DNA of 64,000 nt from Spirometra erinaceieuropaei. Taxonomy: Eukaryota > Platyhelminthes > Cestoda > Diphyllobothriidea > Diphyllobothriidae. The stretch lies in contig CACRXP010000019.1 of assembly GCA_902702965.1 (NCBI GenBank), forward strand, positions 175,133 to 239,132, in the 5' to 3' direction. Of the stretch, positions 21,121 to 31,669 are shown in pieces. The position numbers were made by a program, and so were the translations under genes. Position 1 is the first letter of the stretch. Each line of letters begins with the position of its first letter. Below the pieces are notes generated by a model that had not been told where the DNA came from, ran no database searches, and saw nothing but the letters and a program-made list of their open reading frames with translations.

Positions 21121-22200
21121 AGCATCCACCGCGCTCTCTCCTTTTGCCCCTGACCTCGGTGTCAAACCAGATTCAAGAAGGTCAGAGGCGCGACCTACCA
21201 CGCACCATGGCCGCCCACTCCACAGTCCCTGCTCCACACCAAAAATGACTAGGATTTAAACCAACAACAACACTGCCTTTAACATTTGCTTTATGTTTTT
21301 AATTCTTTCACACTCGTATTTAATTATCTTACACATTGGATTCATGAAGTGGTATGGGTTTGCAAGTGATTGGCAATTATTAGGAAAATTTTGACACTTC
21401 ATGACTTAGGACACGCACGTAGGTCATAGTTCATTTCGTCTGAAAGTATTCAGTTGGGGAGCCCCAATTTCGGGCGTGAGGCCGCATAGACACCTCTCAC
21501 CCCATAAATACGTTCTCGTTTGTTGAAATAAGTAGGTAAGAGACATTGAGGACGTCGAATACGCAGATGCCATACAGTATCAACGCATCACGTACTTCCT
21601 GCTGCAACTGTAAACGTTCTGCGGCTCACGTTGATTTGTTCGAATTTGCGTCTACGAATTTGAGGGCTATGGGTTGAACCCCCGGTGACCTCATTGCGCA
21701 ACAGCGGTACTTCTGTACGACAATTCGACCGTCGTAGCCGACGATGCCAACCGTGTGCTCTACAACGAGGTGAAGGCAGTCACGGTGACTTGCGGGTGAT
21801 TAAGATTACAGTGAATGTAGACGGGCGCAATATCTACCACACCCCCTCCTTCCCTACCTATCCCCGGCACCAAACAGCATCAAGAAGGCCGGAGACGGAA
21901 AGGGCTCGGGTGGGCGGAGCGGTCGAGATCGCCCCTTGACGCTCCACCCCAATCCTCTGCTCAACACAACAATTCACCAGGATTTAAACCAACAACGACA
22001 CAACGGGTCAGAATGACGAGGATGACAGGGCAGCCATGCTCCCAACTTGCGTACTCAGCGGGAACGCAAGCGCATCTACCGGCAGGGAATCAGATGCCGG
22101 AGAACTGCCAGCGCACACCAAGCTGGCAGGGCCATGGTTTGCTGATCATGGCATAACAGACCCTTAGATACCTTTAGCCCCAGAAAGGTGGCAGATTACC
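21121..22200 (+). repeat. dispersed repeat R1, copy A (with partial tandem tail)
   Basis: 21272-22200 aligns along its length with 33609-34530. Landmarks in order: ACAACACTG-CTTTAA, GACACTTCATGACTTAG, CACGCACGTAGGTCATA, GAATTTGAGGGCTATGGGTTGAA, CATCAAGAAGGCCGGA, CTTGACGCTCCACCCC, GATGACAGGGCAGCCATGCT, TGGTTTGCTGATCATG. The segment just before it (21121-21270) is a second, diverged copy of the repeat's own 3' half (AAGAAGGTCAGAG, CCACTCCACAG, TAGGATTTAAACCAACAACAAC), giving a partial tandem. No coding domain is recognised. It might be an LTR or a non-autonomous transposon. Compared with the second copy it is moderately diverged. Confidence 0.7.
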
Positions 22201-22209
22201 CTGCCATAT

Positions 22210-25200
22210 TCCGTAGTCGTCACCTTTTAATGCTGCAATAAAAGCTTATGACATGCTTGTATATAGCCATGCGCGGACCCCATACCTATGTTACTAAATA
22301 GCAATTTTAGAAAAATCAAAGCCAAAGGAACTGCCAGAGCTTCACAGGTGCAAACTAAAAGGCCAGACACGCCTTCTTCGCCGATCTGGCTCCGCTGCCT
22401 GACGCATCTGCGAGGGCTCCGGCTCCTGTGTGGGACTCCCATTCTTCCTCGTATTTTTTCCGGTATATAAACTCTATTTTCACCTTGCCTGTTTAATTTC
22501 CGAGAAAATAAGCCTGCGAATTTGTAATGAAATCCTCGGAACAGGTCTTCTCAGCACGGTCCGATATTTGTTATGAATATTTCGGTTGAAATCCATTAGT
22601 TGAGGGACACATGTTTTGCACAATTAATGAATATTTTTTTGAAAAGGTTGAATGATCAAGCAAGGTTTACAATTTCAAGACGCCCGTAAATTCCTATATC
22701 CTTTTCTGTCAGCAGGTTTCATGAGTGAAGTCACCTACTATACCTTATAAGTGCATATGGAACTCTCGATAACTATTAGATTACCGTGCCTTGTAACAAA
22801 ACCATGTAGATCCTAAAGCAGATTCTTGCTTTCGTTTTATTAATGATACTTATGTGTTTGACTATAGGTTTTTTGCGAAAGTTGTCAAATTTAAGCCCTT
22901 TTGCGTTTGGGACGCGAAATTTTATATTTGATTTATATTTACGGACATGGTCTACTTGCTACGGGAATAGTTTGGTCATAATAATTGTCTGACAATTTTA
23001 AATTAAATAGCAGTTCGCTCAAGGAATATCAGGAAGGTTCGACAGAAGATACTATATGCGGATTGATGATAAATATGACCGCCAAGTACAATTTCCCTAT
23101 GCGATATATTTAAATAGTTCATGAAGTCAACGTTTAGTATACTCATTGACCGATGCTCCTGACCAAGTACCTAACGTTCAAAAAGATGGCACTAGAGATA
23201 TTTCCTGACAATCATTTCAACAACAAATACAAGCTCTAATTCCGCTTAACATGCTATTTTATTTCGACCACTCTATGAAAAACTCGACGATTTACTTTAG
23301 CACTTTTAGCGGAACGTCCACGTTTAACCAGCCCACCTTCATTGATGTTGTTCATCATTGCGCAAAGGTAGGTTGTGTAACCACACCTCGCTTCCGGTAA
23401 TCCCAACCCGTGTTATATGGGAATGATGATCATAGGGGTTTAACTAATGGGGCACAACTGCGGAGGGGGAACGATTTGAATGCATTAAAAAGGAAAACAA
23501 GCAGATTTTCCCTGAAACTCGTCTTCTCTGCTTATGCACGGCAACAACATTAAGCGCGTTTCTTGGACAATAACAAAAATAAACGCCCAGTAATTAAAAG
23601 ATCATTTGGGAACTATTATAACGAACATATAGTTGGAATGAAGGACAGAAAATGCTAAATAATGCAACTCTAAAAATTTATTGGAAGGTAATTTCACGTA
23701 CATTTATGTTAGAGAAGCTAAAAATGCGATCTGGTGAACGAAAAAATGTCAGATAACGCAAGTATGAGCGCCTGCTTGTAAATGTATAATAAGGCAAGTC
23801 ATACATGTTATATCAAAAATCTTTAAAAATAAAAATATAGTTGCGTAAACGTTCCGTACATTAAGGAAATGCGCTAGTAAACAAAGTAGGTAGTAATACT
23901 TGCTTTCTTCATACGAAGTACAGACGATAAAGTCCAAGGAATTATCACAAAACCGCAGCTCGAATAAACTTAGTTTGGATAATTTAATAGTACCAAACTG
24001 TTACTTTTTGTAGCAAAATGCCAAATTGAACACCAAGTGCATCAGTTTCAAGATCGTTTAAGTTAATCAAACTAAGATTTTCATTTGTCCAAATGCGGTA
24101 AAACACACCAATCCGTGCAGTATTGGTCTATTTAGACGAGGTTCAAAATATCGCCGGTTTTTGGCGTAGACAGCGTTGGCCTAAAGCAAGCGTGGAGCAT
24201 ATCCCTTTCGCATATTGCGGAACAATATTTGGTTAACAGCTTCTCGAGCAGAGAACATGAGGAAGTCCTTTATGAAGACAAGCTAACTACCGGTTGTAGG
24301 TAACGTTTTGCGCATATACTTAGCTAAATTTAACGGTCTGATTATTGGTTATGCGAGGAACTAGGCACATGTATTCTTGAAGAGGTAAATAAGTCATGGC
24401 CTACACATGCCACAAAAGAATCCGTTTGGACATTCGAGGAGGCCAAACGCTTGTGTTTTAACCAGGACAAAGTAAACCTAAACGTAGCCCACGACCCTTA
24501 CATCACGCCTGTACAATGGGTATGGACATGGCGCAAAAAGGTTAACTTAGTCTTTATGAGAAGTAACTACGTCGCAGCCGATGTAAATGACAGCAAAGGA
24601 AAACAAGTTCATTCGTATGATGTAACAAAAATAAAAGTTATTTGGATATATTAAGCTCAGTGGAGTCTCACAGTCCGCGTCCTAAGGAAAGCCCCAGATG
24701 GAAGTCATATCTGTTTATTAATATGCCGCATCCCCGCATTCAGAAAGATTGTCTTTAGTAATCAGAATGCAGAGATCGTGCAATGTTTGTTTGCTGCTCT
24801 AAGCCTCCTTAGCTTGCTTGCAAAATTATGATCGGCAACAAATAAATGTACAGATAAGAGCATCGGAAACCGAAAAAATTAAAAAAAACATTCTCACCGA
24901 AAGCCGCGCGCACTAGTTCGCAATACTCAATGGCATAAATTATGACAAATTCTATAGCCCTGTGTTTTTATGACTTTCGGTCCCCATTTCATGAGTTAGC
25001 CCACCTGCTGTATATATCATTCCTAGTCATCAATCGGCCTATGATAAGCATAGGTTTCCAAGACATGATCTCGGAGTCCACGTTATTTGTTATTTAGGCG
25101 TTATTACACCTAACGCTCTGTCCTCCGCGTATATACTTAATTTCGTTATTATATATACATACATGCGTAAAGCGAGTTGTTCCTAAAATGTAGACTCAGT

Positions 25201-25580
25201 TCTAATCAGCTAAGAATTACTTTTATCTAATGGCAAATATCTGTATATGTAAATCTGAAAGGCCTGTATCGGGCTCAGCATTTACTTGCACAGAGTAAAT
25301 GAAGCAAAGTTTACGGGACTTTTTTACAAGAAAAACGACCGGATTACTGCTGTCAAGGAGATGCCGACACGAGCAGTGTGTCGGTAGATTTTCTCGAACA
25401 AATTTTGGTTACGCTGTTAAAAAGAAATGTCCTGGTGCGTGTGAGTTTGCCTGAATTTTTAAAAGCAAACTTTTAGCTTTTGGAGTCGAATCAAGTGCAC
25501 TTAATGCTTATGTGACAAGACACGCCGATTCGTTTGCGAGTGCCCACGTGCATTTAAGCACTTAATGGCGACTTCACACG
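22210..25580. other. unassigned non-coding DNA
   Basis: No gene seen. A short stretch at about 24985-25035 (TTTCATGAGTTAGCCCACCTGCTGTATAT) matches the right-arm end of the fold-back family at 58327-58352, so it is probably a small remnant of that repeat. Confidence 0.5.
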
Positions 25581-25604
25581 TAAATTCCCGGCCGACCTCG
25601 TTTA

Positions 25605-25855
25605 ATCTGGTCAGATGTCGGTTTGCGGCAGCTGCATCTACCATGGCTTGAACAGGTTCCAATAGTCACTACTATGCATAGGAAAGCGACTGAAAGTAAG
25701 GGATAAAGTGGCGTACTTCATGTATCGTCCAGAGGCTCAAGATTGTCTAGCAGATGGAGCGATTCGAGTGTCCTGCGCCCTTAGTTCTTTTATTTGTCAA
25801 CGAAATCTGAAATCGCTGTGGCATGGAAATCCCCATTTTTGCTAATACAACATTA
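25605..25855. repeat. dispersed repeat R3, copy A
   Basis: Contains CAGATGTCGG...GCAGCTGCATCTACCATGGCTT and AAATCTGAAATCGCTGTGGCATG, matching CAGATGTCGG...GCAACTGCATCCACCGTGGCTT and AAATCTGAAGTCGCTGTCATG at 59540-59760. Both copies lie just beyond the 3' end of a minus-strand PLE-alpha. They may therefore be part of a longer element or a shared target. Confidence 0.5.
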
Positions 25856-25914
25856 TTTGCTAATAGAGGCAGTAGTCGCGAAAGCGACACGATTGTTGGA
25901 ACAAAAGCCTTATT

Positions 25915-25958
25915 AGCCAGACCTTTTGGATTCTTGCGGCAATCAATCATCAGAGACA
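25915..25958 (-). ncRNA. decayed hammerhead (3' end of PLE-alpha 3)
   Basis: Minus-strand CTGATGA (25953-25947) is intact, but the GAAA box reads AAAA and stem III/cleavage reads AGGTC in place of ACGTC. Stem II is partly paired. Not expected to cleave. Confidence 0.55.
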
Positions 25959-26349
25959 GAGTCAAATAACAGTGGCAGGTTGACCAGGCGTTGCAGTGTT
26001 TATAAGATGCGGTTGTCAGGCCGCTAAATGCCTAACACAGTTGACAGCACCCGAGTGCATCACGTCTCGGCTGGCAAAGTTTTGAAGTATGCAGTTGTCA
26101 TGCAGCTGCTGTGTTCCTGTGTGCCGGTCAGGGATATCGGCTCCCACGCTCATACCACGCAGTCGACTTTCTGAATGCTGAATTTCCTCATCCGTATGAA
26201 CTCCCTGGCAATTTGGCTCGCCGACATTGACACTTCGAACAGTGGTCATACGCATGCTTTCCTCGCGGCTAAATACTTTGTCTATACGTAGTCGCAGTGC
26301 CGAATATGGAACGGAAAGAAGATGCGATCGCTGGAATAAGAAGTTTATT

Positions 26350-26396
26350 GGTCTGAAGTTGGTGATTCTCATTCTAATTCACCATCAAAAACAGCC
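26350..26396 (-). ncRNA. decayed hammerhead (5' end of PLE-alpha 3)
   Basis: Minus-strand TTGATGGTGAATT...AGAATCACCAACTTCAGACC aligns with the family core CTGATGATGGATT...GAATCCGAAACGTCAGGC but has lost the GAAA box. It is recognised by its position and by the adjacent AATAAACTTCTTATTCCAGC tail. Confidence 0.5.
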
Positions 26397-26419
26397 GTAG
26401 AAAAGGGTAATAGAATTGG

Positions 26420-27550
26420 AAGGTGCGTAGGGTTTATAGTGCGTCATTCCTCTTCACTGTTTTTGCATGCGCAACCATTCGCGTTTGGACAAGAGTGAAT
26501 GCAGAGTCGACCAGTAAATCGGCCACTACTAATCAATCCGAATTCCAGCGCGTTGTGATGATGCAAAAACCGATCTGACAATCCAATCTCGAGACGATGC
26601 AAACGAAATCCAGAAAACGTCCGACAAGCGCGCCCTACTACATCAAACAAACATCAAAGCCAGGCCTTCCTTTTGTTAAAACGAATCATCCACATACAGC
26701 CCATTTCCAGATAAGGGAATTTAACCGTAATCTTTTGGATCCATTTTTGCCTTTGCAATTGCCGGGACCTGGCTCTCAAATCGGTGACTATTACATGTTC
26801 TGTCACTTGCTTGGCATATCAGACATGCGCATTCACATGTTATCGTCATTGATCAGTCGTTTACCACAAACGGGCTCCATGGTGAATGCGCTAGACCAAT
26901 ACGGAGGCGCATCGGATCCTGACAGGCGCTATCGGAATGCGCATTATCACCAATGCCAACATCTCTGCGTGCGATTGCAGATCCAGTTGCTGGCAGACGT
27001 TGCGCGCCTTGAGACTCCTGCAGCCCTCCCCACAGTTGTTGCCGGTTAAAATCCTCATCATCTGATATTTGGACCTAGGAGTCCGATGCGAAGCGCCATG
27101 GTGCGGGCTCGACCGTGCCATCCACTTGCGACCTCCCCCACTTTCGGCCTTTTTGACTCTGTCTTGACCCAGCGTCCAGAAGGGGAGGAGAGTGTGTGGT
27201 AAATGCTGTGCAAGTCTAAATTCACTATAAACTAAATCACGCACAGTCACCGTCGTTGCCCTTACACTGCTGTGAAGCACACGGAGAACATCGTCGGCAA
27301 CGGAAATCCAGCTACCAATCTGTCGGGAAGCTGGCGTTCCTTGGCCCGCCGAGGTCTTCGGCGAAAAAGACACGAAGTCATTGTTGCTGGCTGTTCGATT
27401 CGCGGCGTCCCATCAGGCGGATTTCCTAATGGGACTACCGTCACCGTTTGACAGATATTAACGCAACGTAGTTCTTTGAATTGACAAAAAGCGATGTGGA
27501 GATGGGCCATTACTTCTGCCTCCATGGCGATAACCTACTGCTCATTACTG
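26420..27550. other. GC-richer segment with overlapping open frames, unassigned
   Basis: Three longer open frames lie here: 26597-27049 plus (150 codons), 26891-27373 minus (160 codons) and 27262-27525 minus (87 codons). I recognise no domain in any. The base composition is more GC-rich than the flanks, as in the transposon-derived pieces of this window, so it may be an eroded transposon or a real exon. The minus-strand pair overlaps in different frames (27262-27373), which would fit one decayed frame with a frameshift. The evidence is too thin to call a gene. Confidence 0.35.
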
Positions 27551-29420
27551 GCAGTCTCAAATTATTGAGGATGCCGAAGCAAATACTCCTTTCTTTGAGA
27601 GAACAGTAGGTAGAAGTCGCTAAATCCAGAGGTTTGTCTCCGGACAGTGGGTTTGCTTCTCTTAATGACTCAGATGCTCCTGAACAGTCAGCGAATTTTC
27701 ACGTTGAATCCGCTTCTGACCACTTCTTTAGTGCACCGAATACTGACAAAACCTCCTGGTATGCTGACTTTCATTTTCGTTCTCAATGAAAAAAAAAACA
27801 AATTTTTTTAATACGGTCAACATCTTTGGCCTACATGCGAGTTTGTCATTTTCCGTTCACAGGAATTTTTTTGTGTACACACCACTTAAGTAAAACAACC
27901 GACGGAATAATGCACTAAATGCATCAGGTTTACAATAATTTTGGCCTACCTACCTGTGAAAGCCTTCGTACCATTCACGTACGCCGCCCAGAAACTGCCG
28001 ACAGTTGTCTCCGTGTCTTCTACCAGTCTACTCCTACTACTGGAAGTTTTTCGAATTCACCGAACTTTAAATGCTAAAAAGAAGGATTTATCTGAATTTA
28101 CCACTTAGATCAACATACGAGCTACATCGGGTGATGGTATTCATGAAATGCACTATGTTTGTTTGATAAGGAGTGTGTTAAAATTACGTTGACATTTTTC
28201 ATGAAGTCAAGCACTGCTGTCCATTGCAGTACGAGGACCGCATCGGGCCTAACTTCAAAGATGATTGAATAATCGAACGAAATCCGGAAACTACGCCGTG
28301 CGTAAAAAGCCTAATGCAAGGGCCGCCTAATAGACTTCGTCAGTAATAGTGTGCCATAAAAGACTTTGTTGTAAAGTTGTTTCTGCAGATCCAGCGGAAT
28401 TCATCAATGAGTTCTCATGTACTTGGAAGCACTAATGCATTCGATGTTAACAGCCTAATTTGCCAGCATGTCAAATACGTGTATGAAAACATGCGTTAAA
28501 AGGTCGCATACGTAATTCCTGATAGACGGCAGATTTTTCCTTACCATTTAACCAGTCTCGCATATTCGTATTTGAGTCGGTAGAACTCGGGCATGGCGTT
28601 CCTAGAAGTTAGTCCTCATTTAAATGTTAGCAGACCTCTACAAGACACTTTATTCTTCTGAACATTCATATTGATTTCTTAGTATTTATATATATTCCTG
28701 TTGATCATGTCACTCTCTTTGACTTTTTACCTAAATTTCTTTGTTTTATTTAAGAAGTCTGTTCTCGCAGTCAGGTATGGTCATGCCAAATCTGACTCAT
28801 CTTTCGGTAAACTACTGCACCACATTAACTCAGATAACGACGCGCTGTGAGCGCGATATCTATCGATAGTTTTAACCTATCTGGTTGGCCCGGTTTAATG
28901 AGAATGAGACGGAGTTTGCTTGGTGCTTATAACTACTGATGACAGATTGATTTGGGTGGCTTTTGTCCACATGCCCCTGAAACAATTCGTGCACTTTGCC
29001 GTATTTAATCTTATCCAACTAATTATAACACCTCTGTTGTTGTTTGCAGAAGAAATTGCCGTCCCTAATTGTTAAAGACACGCATGTGCTTGAAGGTGCT
29101 GTGAATAAACATTCGCAATATATTTTGAATCATTAAACCTTCTTATGCATTTCGCCACAGTAACATTTGGCCGGTGACCAACGTCTCCCTGACTTAGTGT
29201 ATATGAAGCACATTATCGGAGTTTGTTAATATTCTCACAACTAAATGTTCAGCTCGAAAGTAATCAGTTTACACGAGCTTTATAGACTTAGACCAAAATT
29301 TGAAAATTAACGCCGAAGTTCATCAAGTACAAAGGAATGAAAACGTAGTATTCATAAGCTGCTATCTGCAGCAGCCATTAGTACATTAGGTGGGTTAAAT
29401 CAGTAAACGTCAATCGAAAT
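27550..29420. other. unassigned non-coding DNA
   Basis: AT-rich sequence without recognised genes or repeats. Confidence 0.5.
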
Positions 29421-29689
29421 TCCACAATGTCTTTTCGTTTCGCTGCGATTAATTAAACAGTGTTTTAAAACTAATCACCATGCATAATAAGTCTCCAAAA
29501 GTGCGGTGACCTCAGCATGAAGGCTTCTGATCGATCCTGCTCCGCGCTGTAGGAAAAATTAAACTCTGAAAAAAATAACTACTTATATAGCACGCATTTC
29601 TCTCATTGAGTTTTGACGCCCCTAGAAATTCGATTGGATTTCGTAAAAACATGAACAAAAAATATTTATTCTTTAGGTCACTCGGTAGA

Positions 29690-29702
29690 AAATAACGCCT
29701 TC
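29690..29702. repeat. 13-bp target-site duplication, left
   Basis: AAATAACGCCTTC, repeated exactly at 29895-29907. The related uninterrupted sequence at about 57657-57690 (GTAGAAAATCACGTCGTCTTTCAATTTC) has this site only once, confirming that it is a duplication made by insertion. Confidence 0.9.
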
Positions 29703-29894
29703 AGAAGATGAAGATGCGATCACTGGGACAAGAAGTTTATTTGCCTGACGTTTCGGATTCTCACTCTGCGAATGTCTCTGATGATGGATTCGAGTGAGAA
29801 TCCGAAACGTCCGGCAACTAAACTTCTTGTCCCAGTGATCGCATCTTCATCTTCTGAACTGCTACTTGGGACTCGCCTGTTCGCTTCTATCAGC
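29703..29894 (+). mobile_element. palindromic hammerhead mini-element with perfect target duplication
   Basis: A 192-bp insertion with no coding sequence. The left arm (29703-29765) is the reverse complement of the PLE-alpha 3' end, from the tail inward to the 3' half of stem II. It is joined directly to the right arm (29766-29860), which holds a complete hammerhead and the same tail. A further ~34 bases (29861-29894, CTACTTGGGACTCGCCTG...) follow. That extension also follows the outer tail of the 3138-3326 palindrome on the minus strand (CTGCCTGGAACTCGCTTG), so it belongs to the element. The asymmetry (one full, one half ribozyme) separates the two arms without any spacer. Confidence 0.85.
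29773..29816 (+). ncRNA. hammerhead ribozyme, intact core (palindromic element)
   Basis: CTGATGA (29778-29784), extra T, stem II GGATTC/GAATCC with loop GAGTGA, GAAAC (29804-29808) and GTC (29809-29811). Stem I TGTCT (29773-29777) pairs with 29812-29816 except for the pair next to the cleavage site, which is T:C. Core residues are all conserved, so activity is plausible, particularly as a dimer through ACGU. Confidence 0.8.
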
Positions 29895-30508
29895 AAATAA
29901 CGCCTTCTTTAAATTCTATACTCGAAGGAATGGTATAATTCGGTTTTCAAAAACTTTTCCAATTCCCAAATAACCTTCATGGAAAACATGCATAAAAATA
30001 TCTACTCTATTATTTATTCGGTAGAAAAGTACGGCGTTTTGGGTTTGCTAATCATAAGAAGGGTTTCATTCGGCTTTTCAGTACTTTTCCAATTCCCGAA
30101 TAATTTCGAACCCGACCTGCCACTACATTTGAATTCAGGGTCTCCGTGCTGCAAACCGTATATTTTCCGCGTACGGAAAATAATATATCTCTCTAGGGTA
30201 TTAAAACGAGATTAAATGGGAGTTATATATTTTGACAGTGGGTTTAAACCATGCTAGTAACTTTAAAAGTTTTATTGGTAAATTTGGAGACATGGCTGGC
30301 TAACCTGATTTTGATCGTAGGCCATAGACCATACGCGGTCGTAGGTTGACGTGACGATTGCCAATAAGGGAAGACTAACGACCAACAAAAATTTAAAATT
30401 CATTGGTATTAGGCGTGAAAATCCTAGATTAACAAGCTTATTTTGCTGCAGAAAGTGGCTGTCGGTTAGATTGCAGTTGGTAGTCAGGAATGGGGAAGCT
30501 GACGATGA

Positions 30509-30562
30509 CCTTAACCCTAAACCTAACCTTAACTCTAACCCTAACCCTAAACTCAACCTTAA
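30509..30562. repeat. interstitial telomere-like tract (CCCTAA-type)
   Basis: Nine consecutive hexamers read CCTTAA, CCCTAA, ACCTAA, CCTTAA, CTCTAA, CCCTAA, CCCTAA, ACTCAA, CCTTAA. They are variants of CCCTAA, the complement of the TTAGGG repeat used by flatworms and many animals. Its small size and degeneracy argue for an old interstitial tract and not a chromosome end. Confidence 0.75.
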
Positions 30563-30980
30563 ACGGTAACTGTTAACTCTAACGGCAACACATAAAGCAG
30601 ACTATAAACGCGGGCGAGATAAGATAAAGTTTACTAAAACTTTTGCTTCATCCTACCCCCACATCCTAACTCCACAATATTTCAGTGCTGACAAGGTTAC
30701 CCGCCTAGCATGTTCAAACAAAGTATCCTCTTTCTGTAACGTGAAAAGCAACACGCATTTGCACTTCATTCCCTTTTTTTAAACACTTGTTAGTGCAGAC
30801 GACTATGCTTCATCCGTCCGCCATAAACGGAAGAATACATTTTTATGTCAGGAGTGGAATAAACCAAGGTTAAATGAGTTTAAACGGCTCCAGTTTGTCG
30901 TTATCAAGGAAACGGTATAAAAACACTAGTGTTTGGCTACATTTTTCAATTAATTAGGCAAACCCGACATATGGGAGCCC

Positions 30981-30999
30981 GCGGTGGGGGAGGGGGGGT
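30981..30999. repeat. G-rich tract
   Basis: GCGGTGGGGGAGGGGGGG, with runs of five and seven G. It is isolated in AT-rich DNA close to the 3' side of the gamma PLE on the minus strand. Confidence 0.6.
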
Positions 31000-31039
31000 A
31001 AATAGAGTCAGTAATTATTAATCAGAAGACCGGTTGGCG

Positions 31040-31662
31040 AGAATACGTCTGCTTTCGTCGAATTCTCGTCAGGTCCGCAAATTTATATTGGAACAGGGTG
31101 CAAGCAACAACATGTCAGTGGTGAGAGAAATCGATTAGAGTCCGTATTAAAACATAGGCGGGTTGTGGGATTGTGGGGAGGAAACGGGGTAATAACAGTA
31201 AATGCCAGAGGCGGGGTGAAAGCTAAAGAGCGCGAAGAGTTGCAGCATTAATCGACCTTCGACCATTGTAAGCGCGGAGCCGAAACGTGGTTCTTCTCTG
31301 CGCACACGATTTCTTTTCTGCCTACTGGCGACCGCATCTGTTGTTGCTAATATGCTCGGGACCAGGAGCTTAGGGTAACTCGACGGGAGCTTATAAAACA
31401 CATGAAAAGCTTCGCTGTGGTCTACCTGATATCTGGAATTAACAACGTGCCCGATAATGGCGCTGTTTATGTACCTTGTTTCACCTGTTCCCAGCCATGC
31501 CGAGAGATGATTTCGTATTCTCTTGGATAAACGCCGATTCGTGCGACCATTATAATCTGGCCCGCAGGAGAAAGGAAAGGCATAGACGCACACTGATGTG
31601 GTCTGAGGTAGCAACTTATCTTTGTCTTCTAAGTATAAAATGCCGAACGTAAACAGAATCAT
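31040..31662 (-). pseudogene. PLE-gamma GIY-YIG domain, 5'-truncated copy
   Basis: Minus-strand open frame (31662-31147, 171 codons) holding the C-terminal part of a Penelope-like element. SVCVYAFPFSCGPDYNGRTNRRLSKRIRNH shows the GIY-YIG core (VYAF for GIY, YNG for YIG, then GRT...R with the conserved arginine), followed by INSAIIGHVVNSRYQVDHSEAFHV, typical of this lineage. The frame is intact over the domain, so this copy is younger than the beta fossil, but the RT is missing. It lacks the CxxC seen in alpha and beta; the lineage uses a PFSCG-type motif. The 3' UTR (to about 31040) contains a 7-8 bp hairpin (CGAGAAT/ATTCTCG). Confidence 0.8.
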
Positions 31663-31669
31663 TAAACAT

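Larger units (their letters stand above)
25865..26400 (-). mobile_element. PLE-alpha 3: short minus-strand copy with hammerhead remnants at both ends
   Basis: On the minus strand it starts with a decayed hammerhead end (26396-26350) plus tail (CTTATTCCAGCGATCGCATC, about 26344-26320). It passes into the C-terminal coding segment (SVPYSALRLR at about 26315-26285, as in the 20.3-kb copy), a 3' UTR, and ends with a second hammerhead remnant (25958-25915). Both ribozyme ends have the same orientation, which is the terminal direct-repeat arrangement described for PLEs. All parts are mutated. Confidence 0.65.
29425..30290. mobile_element. fold-back family, copy 2 (left arm and centre), interrupted
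   Basis: Matches 57385-57930 in the same orientation: AACTAATCACCATGCAT, CTACTTATATAGCACGCA, CGGTAGAAAATAACG, then after the insert TTCTATACTCGAAG, AATTCGGTTTTCAAAAAC, AATTTCGAACCCGACCTGCC and TATTTTCCGCGTACGGAAAATAATA. It is interrupted at 29703-29894 by the palindromic hammerhead element. Part of the arm is repeated internally (29980-30110). The right arm is not recognisable. Confidence 0.6.

Noticed and set aside
31053..31072. Hammerhead-like boxes CTGACGA and CGAAAGC on the minus strand in the gamma PLE 3' region
   Set aside because: Only nine bases lie between the boxes and they form just one plausible pair, and no stem I or cleavage triplet fits. A simple hairpin (CGAGAAT with ATTCTCG) explains the region better.
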